Shown: positions 23,851 to 32,713 of the stretch, piece by piece | Numbering within the stretch: the first letter of the stretch is position 1 | How the letters are laid out: the number at the start of each line of letters is the position of its first letter | Assembly (NCBI GenBank): GCA_944990035.1 | Contig: CALYLX010000019.1 | Location: 31,741 to 95,740 of the forward strand | Length of the DNA: 64,000 nt | Reading direction: 5' to 3' | Source: Clitopilus passeckerianus | Taxonomy: Eukaryota; Basidiomycota; Agaricomycetes; Agaricales; Entolomataceae | The notes under the pieces: model-generated | The model's database searches: none | Seen by the model: the letters and a program-made list of their open reading frames with translations, nothing else | What the model was told of the DNA's origin: nothing | Program-made: the position numbers and the translations under genes

Positions 23851-24050
23851 TTGTCGAAGGGGTTTGAAAATGTTCAGTGTTGAGAACAGTCCTCAGTGGG
23901 CCCACACAGGAATGCAAGATGGCGGCAGTTGGGATGCCTTATGTAATCACCAGCATCTCTCACTGGCATTGTCCCCAGTGACGGTCTCATACACCAACAT
24001 AACCAGAGTTTGGTGGACTCGAAGCTTTGATAGGCTCTAAGGGGACTGTG
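23851..24050. promoter_or_regulatory. Bidirectional promoter of the HD1.2/HD2.3 pair
   Basis: A 200-bp divergent intergenic region, almost the same length as that of the other pair. It contains CATTGTCC at 23967-23974 (also in the HD1.1/HD2.2 promoter) and ACGGTCTCATAC at 23981-23992 (nearly the same as a site before HD2.1). The frame of HD2.3 runs open upstream of its ATG, but without another ATG. Confidence 0.5.
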
Positions 24051-25938
24051 ATGGCTTCAGTGAAGCTATCGGACAGGGAAATCTATCAACGCTGCCATGC
24101 TATGTTTAGCAAGTTACACGCATATTCCACCAAAACTTCCCAGTCGAAACAGCCCTCTAAACCGATAACCCCTCGTGCAACAACACCCAATATCCCGAAG
24201 CCTAGACTTCAGGCGCCTCAAGACATACTTCCTCGCCTTTTGGTTATTGGCTGTCCCCCTCCCGATGCCAAAAGAATCTCTGACAGGTTTATGGAACTTG
24301 CGCTTCAGACTCGATCACAGTGGGAAACCAAGCATGCAGAAGCATACCGGCAAGCAGAAGAAAAGCTTCAGCCGGGAATGAAGACATCCGCCATTCTCTT
24401 CAGCTTCGGGCATGTCGTCGAGAGCCGCTATGAGGAGTACCTTCGTCAATTAGAACAGAAAGCAATGCAAGAGGGACAATCTCTCGCAGCTGAGGCAGAC
24501 TTAGATTCGAGCACTAAGACTAAAATTACGTTCAATCAGGTATGTGGTGCCCTGATTTATCTCGTATCTGTTGACGAGGAACCTTCACAGGATTTCGTTC
24601 CGATATTGATGCAGTATTTCAAGTACAATGCTTATCCAAATGCTCTTCATAGATCGATGCTAGCGCGTCGATCCAACATGACACAGCGCCAAATTGTCGT
24701 TTGGGTGTGTTAACATGATATTTACCGTTTATACTTGCTGACACACGTACCAGTTTCAGAATCATCGTCAGAGGGCGCGTAAAGAAGGGATTGATATCAA
24801 GAAGAACCCTGACTTGAAGTTTAATTTTGTATACGCGTCGCAAGCATCTTCTGACGACCAAGATGAGCCTGGAACACCATTCGAAGATGATGGAGATGAG
24901 AAATCCGACGACGATTCCGTCTCGGACGCCTCAACCTGTAGCCCCCGCCCCACCTTCAGCCAGACATCTCCTTCCCATGCATTCCCTGCGCCCTACCCTC
25001 CTGTTGATTGTGACTATAACCCCTTCCCCGTCAAAGTAGGAGAACGGACATTTTCAACTCCTTGGTATCGCGCACCAGCAAAGCCTCGGCCTCGGAAGTC
25101 CTTCAAGAAAGTCTCGCCATCTGAGGTTGAAGTGTTTTCCAAAGACATTGAATGTACGTTCAACATGCGGAGCGTCGATCCACCGAACACGAGGCGTAAA
25201 CGTAGGTGGGACGTGCACCTGCGGACTATTCCATATCCCGCACCGTTACCATACCTTGTTCCAAATCAGGAGGATGCTGAATCTATCTCTGCTCCCGACG
25301 TATCGACACGGAAATTGAAGCGCGCTCCTCCTTCGCGAGTAGAGCAGGCATTTAATGACCCAGACCTTCAGGCTCCTGCCACACTCGTACCTCAAGGCTC
25401 AGCCACCACCAGCGCCAGTACGCAGACTAAAGGCAGTTGGATCACTCGACTATCTGGCACAAGGGCCCGAATACCAGCGAGGGCCAGAACACATACCCGT
25501 GCCCTTACCCCTTCGACAAGTTCGACACTTGACTCTCCACCTTCCACTCCTGCTCGAACTTCCCAGCGCAGGCCATTGGAAACAGACTCGTCCTCGTCTT
25601 CGGAATCACCATCACCCCACAAACGGCGTCGGATATCATTATCCTCTTCATCAGGCAGTTCATCCTCGCCATCAAGTGCGATCACCACTCCGCTACTGGA
25701 GCCTACGAGGCTACCAAGCAACGGCAGATTACCAACGCCAGCCGCATCCGATCATGAGTTCGATTTCAGTTCTCTGGACGATGTATTTGATGGTCTGCCA
25801 GTGGTGCAACCTCTGACTGAATCGGAAGGGTTCCAATTCGGCTTCCAGCCGCCCACGGTAGCTGCGAAGGACACATGGTCTGTGGACTTCTTTGACTTCT
25901 CCGCCCAAGCACAACCTTTTGTGTATGTACCGTCATAG
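24051..25938 (+). CDS. HD2: HD2-class homeodomain mating-type protein HD2.3, 595 aa
   Basis: Exons 24051-24539, 24591-24704 and 24754-25938 give 596 codons. The homeodomain at about residues 163-220 reads QDFVPILMQYFKYNAYPN and QRQIVVWFQNHRQRARKEG, with W48, F49, N51 and R53 intact and His at 52 as in HD2.1. Both introns are at the same positions and phase as in HD2.2, including the one between Trp and Phe. The post-homeodomain block SHAFPAPYPPVDCDYNPFPV is nearly the same as in HD2.2, so these two are the closer paralogues. Ser-rich disordered runs follow a basic PHKRRR motif. The ATG at 24051 is the first in the frame. It forms the A-locus border facing the beta-flanking gene. Confidence 0.93.
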
Positions 25939-26214
25939 CATCTCTTAATTTTTTCTCTCGCATCTAGCATTGTTTTTGCACTTTGCTCTTGGGTTTTCGT
26001 TACCACGCTTTTATTGTTATTCATATCGCACTTCACCTTGCTTTTATCATACCCCAGCTTTCGTAATGCATACACATGTAAAGGATGTACCAATAATTGT
26101 ATTTGTATCAATTGATTTGATTTGCGCCACGCAAATATTCACATAGATGATTTGAAGTAATTTAGAGAGATCCAGGTTTGAGCCTACATTCCTTATGCCA
26201 ATGAAGCGGATGCC

Positions 26215-27197
26215 TCATGCAAATTTGGATGCCTGTGATATCTCTGTCAGTAGCCGGTCCTGGTGGTAAAGACACGGTTACCACTCACCAAGCTCAAAAG
26301 CTGGCCCAAGCCACCAGAATTGCTACCACCAGTGGTACCACCGCTAAACTTGCTTTGCACCAACAGCTTCATGACGGTCATGGCAGCACCGTTGACGGCA
26401 TCTTGCTTGTTGCCTTGAGCTGCGCCACCAGACTTGTCGAACAGCTTGGTAGCCTCAGCCATGGCCATGCTGATGAGGTCAGATTGTGTGTTTCCGCCGC
26501 TATGACTTCCAGAGCTGCCGGAGGAACCAGAGGTGAATTGTTTGAGGACCTAGGAGAGAAATATAGCGATTTAGATGGTGGAAGTAAGACGATGGGAGTC
26601 GGGAGGCTGCTCACCTGAAGAGCTGCTGCGCTTCCGAGGGAGCTGGCACTCAAGTTACTAGTGTTTCCCTTGTTGTATGCCTGGTCGTGGGCACGTTGAG
26701 CATCTTGCTCATCGATGGGTTGCTGGTGTTCGTTCTTCCAGACCAGTCATTAGCCTTCGCAGGTATCCATGGAGGAGTAAATCTCACCTGGTTGCTGTTC
26801 AAGAACTTGAGAGCGCTGGAGAAGAGATCACTTCCTCCAGAGCCGTGCTTCTCTGCAGAACGGACGACTTCATCATCGTTGACTACAATCCATGTCAGAT
26901 CTTTGGATTCTAACATCAAGGGTAAGGTACGAAACTTACAGCTAGGACCATCGTTATGCCCCTGGCCGGACGGACGGTTGTCTCCTGAATTGAATTCGTG
27001 ACCTCCGGTCTTGCTGACATTGGCTATAGGGCATTAGAGATGGTGTCATCTAACCGGCTATACAATAATCTAAATGGCGAGATCTCACATTGAGAGTTGT
27101 TGTAGGCTTCATAGCCTTGCTTTGCGAGGTTGACGAAGTTATCCTATTGAATGTCCGTTATTGGAGATCACAGCTCAAGTGGTAGAATCCATACCAT
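26215..27197 (-). CDS. Beta-flanking protein (conserved A-locus flank)
   Basis: A gene of at least six coding exons. The start ATG (27197-27195) stands alone as a three-base coding exon before an intron of 51 nt; the next exon begins DNFVNLAKQGYEAYNNSQ at 27143. It continues NVSKTGGHEFNSGDNRPSG and NDDEVVRSAEKHGSGGSDLF, then ALKFLNSNQ, and ends LGQLLSL then ASKFA. This corresponds to the beta-fg protein that marks the right edge of the A locus in Coprinopsis and other mushrooms. The function of the family is unknown. The protein is Gly/Ser/Gln-rich with helical segments, no signal peptide and no membrane span. The last coding exon is only six codons including the stop. Its presence opposite MIP confirms the locus identity. 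Confidence 0.88.
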
Positions 27198-27463
27198 TAC
27201 AGTTGTTGAACTTGAAGCTTCGAAGTGGGGGGTTGTATTGCTAGAGAGCTGTAACTTGCTCGGTTTAAGAAGACGTCACGGCGGAGATGACAGATCAAAC
27301 GACTGATTGTGCTGTGCGCGATAATCTAGCCGATGTCCAGGTTCTTCACCGCCTTCAAGCACAATTAAATGTCAAAGATAGAACGAGCAAGAAATTATTT
27401 CTGGTTCTGGTATTGTACAACTAGTATTACATCGGATTGGATTGTACCGAAAGTTCAAGGGTA

Positions 27464-28247
27464 TCACGCATTCTCAGCAATCTTGGCTACACCACCAGCT
27501 GCCGTTGAGGCATATGGAGTATTGACACTGTGGGGTCCGCTTTCCAATGGTGCACTAGTCGCCGGAATGCCTGTCGAAGATGCCGGTGGCTCCTGAGTTC
27601 CCTGAACTCCGGCTGTGCCTAGGGCATTCTGAGCCATCCCTTTGGCTTGCTCAATATACGGCTCAGCTGCTTTCTGGGCAGAGGCTATGTACGTCTTGCC
27701 AGTTTCAAAGGCGGTGGTAGCAGCAGACTAGAACAAAGATAGGATCATTAACATACTAGGAATTTTTAAGACAGAGAAAATGGTCTACCTGAGTGGCTGC
27801 GGCTGCGCTGCTCGCCAGATCTGTCGCTTGCTGAACATATCCAGCACCAGCTTCCTTAGCGGCCTCAAAATCACGCTGACCCTCTGTTACAGCTGCATTA
27901 GTCTTCCGCTGCGCCTGGAATTGGAGCTGCTCCGCGGTAGTAAGCCCACCAGTGATCTGAGGACCCTTGTTCTGTATATTTCTAGTAAGCAAAAGCTGAA
28001 GGTGAAAAGAATGGTCATTACCTGAGCTGTCTTGGCGGCAAATTCTGCAGCTTCATGTGCAGTCTCTGCATTCTTCTCGACCTGCTTTGCGATCTTTGCA
28101 TTGGGTGCCTCAATCTGCGCTTCAGCAGCCGTAGTTTCGAGGGCGACTTGGCTGTTGAACGCGGTCAGCATCTCCCAAGGCGTTGTGGACGGCGACGACA
28201 TACTCTTTCCCTGTAGCTTCGTCAACGTTGAATATTTTGCCAGACAT
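27464..28247 (-). CDS. Alanine-rich LEA-like small protein, function unknown
   Basis: ATG at 28247, stop TGA at 27464-27466, four exons. The spliced protein starts MSGKIFNVDEATGK, then DQVALETTAAEAQIEAPNAK, KQVEKNAETAHEAAEFAAKT and QFQAQRKTNAAVTEGQRDFE, then repeated Ala/Gln/Glu/Lys stretches such as ASSAAAATQ and IASAQKAAEPYIEQAKGMAQ. The pattern of Ala with charged residues at short intervals resembles the 11-residue amphipathic repeats of LEA-type stress proteins, but I recognise no family with certainty. The first intron (GTATGT donor, CAACAG acceptor) is needed to avoid an early stop. No membrane span or signal peptide. It is the next gene after beta-fg and reads in the same direction. 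Confidence 0.65.
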
Positions 28248-28744
28248 TGTAGTGTAATTCAGAAAGTAATAATGATATATTCTCGATATATTCGAAATGA
28301 ATTTATACTTGAAGAGGGGGATACCGATGACATCATTGACTTCCGGATGACGACAGTCTACCTCATTCTTCACTGCTAACTGTAAAAGGCAACCAAATTC
28401 ATTGGAGGAGACGATCCGGTTGGTATCTAGGCAAGAGAGGAGAGGGTGTCACAATTGGAGTGGGGTAACTAGTGGTGCTACAGACAGCCGGAACAGTGAA
28501 CACGAATGGTATAACTTTAGACGAAAAGAGTGTCGGTGTGGCATTACTACAGAAGAAAAGGGAAAAGGAAGGTCCTCATCGTGATTCAAACAAGATAGAC
28601 AACTTGAAAAAGAAAATTGGGAGAGTGAGAGGCACGTGCAGAGAGACAACACAGAAAAAAACAGAAAAAGAGAAAAGAGAGATCTATGGGTAATCTTGCA
28701 AACTTGCGTCTTTCTGAATCCTGACGCCTTGGCGGAAATTATCT
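28248..28744. other. Intergenic region upstream of the LEA-like gene
   Basis: About 500 bp without a supported gene. It should hold the LEA-like gene promoter (near 28248-28450) and the glycogenin 3' UTR. A purine-rich stretch (AGAGA/AAAAA runs) occupies about 28550-28690 on the + strand. No repeat array or RNA gene is seen. Confidence 0.55.
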
Positions 28745-31700
28745 TCATTGCTGTTGCTCTTCATCCCAGGAACTCATCCTGAGGAACCTTGCAAGCACTT
28801 CTTCGGATCCACGCTTGAATAGGTCAACACCACGAGCGGGATCCCAAACTCGACCGGGCTTCCTGCGCGGACTATTCAGAGACTGACCATCTGCAGGAGA
28901 CACAGGGCCCGCAGAAGAAGCTGGAGAACCAAGCGACGATTCACCAGACAATTGCCTGTTCATGGGAGAAGGCGATGGAATGAGAGGAGACTGGGTGGTA
29001 CGGAGTGTCGGCTTGGGTGTGGTAGGTATGGAGTCGGGGCTAGCAACCAACGGAGGTGTGCCAGTGGAAGCACGACGGCTCAAAGTCTTGGGAGAAGACG
29101 TCTTCTCAGCACGCCGACCATTAGACGGAACATTCGCCAAAGGCGTCATAGAGGCAGGCGGAGTGCCAATAGGAAGACGACGGATAGTAGAAGCTGGAGA
29201 CGATGTCTTCTCAAGGCGTCGCTGAGGCTCAGCCACCGAAGGCGAAGACGCAGGTGGTGTAGGAGTGTTTCCAGTAGACTGACGACGAACCACAACGGGG
29301 GGAGAAGGAACCTTGTTGGCTTGTTTCTGAGCGATGGGCGGCGAGGTGGCCAGGGGAGAAGACAAAGTCTGCCTCCTCACAAGCGGTGGAGATGCTTGCT
29401 GCTTCTCGAACCTCTTCTGAGTTTCCCTTAGAGCACTGGACGGAGACGAGCTCACGGCAGCTTTGTCGGCCTGAGTACCGACATTGCTCACTGTCACAGG
29501 AGGTAACAGCTCGGACCTCGTAGTCGGGGCCCAGTGGCGAGTGCCGGACATGGTCGGTCGTCGTTCCCGCCGAGACGGGCTTCTTGGCGTAACCTGAGGC
29601 AAAGGATTCGTTTGAACATCCTTGTTCTGAACCTCAATCTTATCTGTTTGGACACCCACATCCCGATATTGCTTGACAACTTCGCGTTTGCGCCCACTGG
29701 AAGAGCGACGACCAGATGCTGAGCCTCTTTGGGAAGATGACCTCCTGGGAGATTCGGTGTCGCTGTCGTGGCCTGGACGCACAACCTCGTCGTCGCTATC
29801 ATCGCCCTCATCTTCAACATCACCGTCCCGACTACCCGCCTCGACCTTGTCCTCCCAACTCTTACTACTGCGCTTCTTCTTCCATTCTTCATCCTCCTCA
29901 AACGCGGGCGCTAAGGTTTTCGGTGGAGGAGGCTTGACCAACTTCTCTGCATACTTCTGGATGCTAGGCACAGTATCCCAGGCATTCGGATAAGAGAATG
30001 ACGGCGGGAATCCAGGTAGGGGTGAAAGTGCAACCACACTCCCTGGAACATGTCCCGGTGCCTGCCTCGAGGGCCTCTGTTCCGGAGTCGTTGGCATTTC
30101 AGACGATGACGTCTGGCTGGCTTGACTTTCGGGACTCAAGAACAAAGAAGGCCGAGGGGAATCAGCAGCGGGGAAAACGCGTCCCGGCATATGACGCGGC
30201 TTATCTTCCCAAGGAAAAATGTGTTTCACCTTCGTCCGATCTGGGCTAGGAGTGGCGCCGAGCTGCTCTTCACCAGTAACGTTACGGTAATGTCCCTGTC
30301 TGAGCAAAGACTCAGGTATGCCAGGCTGTGGGAGAGGTTCAAAGAGGGCCTGTGAATCAGGAGCCGAGTGCGACTGAGGGAATCGAGGGTAATCTTTAGA
30401 GTTCGGGTGGGTCGAATGCGATGGAGGGGTATCCCAGGTGTTGGGATAATATGTGTCCGTAGGAAAGGTTGAAGCTGGAGGCTGAGTCGTGGGGGGAGGG
30501 TCCACAGCCGGGTTCCAAACGAGCATTGGAGGAGAAAAGGGTCGCTGTGGTTGTGCATGTTCATCCCTAAGATGATCCTGACTCGGGCCGTTATGCCTAT
30601 GGCCATGCTGATGAGAGTGGCCGTGCTGTGCTTCATGGGCTCGATGATGCCCATGATCATATCCTCGAGAACCAGGCCTTTGGTGACGATCATGGCTTGA
30701 GGTACGACTCTGCCTATGAACTGAACCTCCTCCCTCGCCGGGGTACTGCTCATCTGCGGAGGATTCTGAGGCAAAGTATTGCTGGCGAACGTATCGTGGA
30801 GTGGGGGTTGCAGGGGGAAGGTCGACAGTGCGAAGGTATGGGCTTGGAGGCACTTCGTTGGGTCCAGGGGTACCTAGTCTAGAGTTAGACATTCCTCCTT
30901 GTTGTTGACCCCGCTGAGCTGCCGAAGCTTTCTTCCAGTCCTCTTCAGAAGAATCTATCCACACCTCAGGGGAATTTTGGTTCTGTAAAGACGAACCTTC
31001 CTCGCTATATGCGAAGTCCTGAACCTTGCTTTTTGGCCTGGGACGAATGAGATCTATGCGTCCCTCCAATGGCATGGTCCAGTATTCTCCGTGTTGTGGA
31101 CCAGCTGCTGAAGCCTTGTAGTCATACGGCGCTGCCCTAGACGCGCCGAGGCCTTCGATTGCTACTCTTTTAAGCTCATCCAAGCTCAATGAACTTGTCG
31201 TCGAAGGCTGAGATTCAGAAGTCTCTCGAGAAATGCCTTTGGTATTCCAGACGGACTCGTAGTGCGTCTCCTGAAACAGCGAGGACTGGGTGTCCTCGTG
31301 GGCACGATAATGACGATCATAGACGTCGTACCACCTATCGACCAGACGGTCGTAATTATAAGCCTGTTGTGAAGACTCCGAGGGTATTGAAAGAGGGCTC
31401 GTAAACGGGGTCCTGTGGCCAAGACTATTCCATGGTTTGTTCGGGCCGATGAAGTGTATGTTGGATATCTGAGACCCAAACCTCTCGTATGCTGGCGCGT
31501 ATCTAAATATCCATGATCAATCAGCTGCAGGAAGCATAGAATGACGGAGAAACTTGCGTATATGCGGCTGTGGGCGTGGTATTATAAATAAAACTCAGCC
31601 TGTTCCAGTCATTTCCTCGCCACTCATTGAGTAAGCCCTGATCGCCGCCGTCCCATGACCCCTTGGAATTGAATAGTTCTATGAGTTCTGTGAACTTCTG

Positions 31701-32365
31701 TTCTCCGGGGGTGAGAACCATGAATCCTGAGTTGAATATGTCGGGCCATCCGACATCCGGGACCGCAGAGAAGTCATGGGACAGTGTGAAGAGGTGGGAC
31801 AGCGGACGGATCGGAAGAACGTCGGCATCGAGGAAGATGAGCTTGGAGAACTGAACAAGTCGGAAAACATGCAATTTGGTAAGGACTGTGTCGAGGTCAA
31901 GACGACCTGTTGGTAGAGTTTTAGCATACAACCACAAACGTCATTGTGAACAAATGACAAGTATTTGGGTTCGAGAACGACCGCTCTTAACCCTCATCGC
32001 CCAAAGTCAAGAAACAACTGTATTCGCACTACGCGGGTTTACAGATAACAAGTAACAACTCGAACGCGTCGCTCGCCATGAGAATACTTTGCAAGCCGAT
32101 ACTCACCTAATAATTTCAAACCGGTTTCGTCTTCTTGACTGATGACCTCCACGCCCACTACCAAGTCAAACGCGCTCCTCAACTGCTTGATAGTCGATAC
32201 ATCTACTGTCTCTGGCGTGACGAGACAAACCAGCTGAAAGCGGATTTCCTGGTCGGAGGAATTGGGATGCAAATCCTTGAGAGCACCAGCTACAGCGAGA
32301 GCGCCAGGAAGATAAGAGTCTGAAGTTACAAGAGTTACAAAGGCATAATTATTAGAAGTGGACAT
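28745..32365 (-). CDS. Glycogenin glucosyltransferase with a very long disordered tail
   Basis: ATG at 32365, stop at 28745. Exon 1 codes for SNNYAFVTLVTSDSYLPGAL and ends in GLKLLG; after an intron of about 200 nt the frame resumes RLDLDTVLTKLHVFRLVQFS. The GT8 metal site is FLDADVLPIRP (DAD motif), followed by DVGWPDIFNSGFMVL and GSWDGGDQGLLNEW, all glycogenin hallmarks. Glycogenin glucosylates itself on tyrosine to prime glycogen. After about residue 280 some 800 residues are Pro/Ser/Gln-rich and disordered, with imperfect repeats near the end. The extreme C-terminus WDPARGVDLFKRGSEEVL and FLRMSSWDEE is the conserved glycogenin tail, probably contacting glycogen synthase. Animal glycogenin-1 is far shorter. 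Glycogenin genes are known neighbours of A loci. Confidence 0.9.
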
Positions 32366-32713
32366 AGTCCACGGGAAAGAAACTAGAGAAAAGTAGAGGA
32401 TGGAAGAAGGAACTTCATAACCACCAGAACATACAGATTTCCCAATTTATGGTCCCTTACGTAAATCATTTTTATCAAGGTTCACACAGGGTCCTAACTA
32501 CGCAATTTCTAGGGTCAATCCAAACTTTCCGCCCTTTTTCACTGGGATTTCCAGAATCTTTCGCCCGAACAGGCCAAAATTACCCTGTTCAATGGCTCAA
32601 CGGGGGATTCCTTGATCGCAAAATGAATGAAAGAACTTGGAAGGCTGATAAGGAGTTCTTGATGAAGATGCTTGTCAACTGTCGGCTGTGACAATTTGAG
32701 TCACGGCATCGAC
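32366..32713. promoter_or_regulatory. Divergent promoter region of glycogenin and the UbiB-family gene
   Basis: This 348-bp region separates two divergent starts and should contain both promoters. No TATA element is convincing. An in-frame ATG at 32672 offers a longer start for the right-hand gene. Confidence 0.45.

Noticed and set aside
29494..30774. Open frames overlapping the glycogenin tail in other frames (e.g. 29494-29901, 30226-30774)
   Set aside because: Shadows of GC-rich, low-complexity coding sequence with biased composition and no family likeness.
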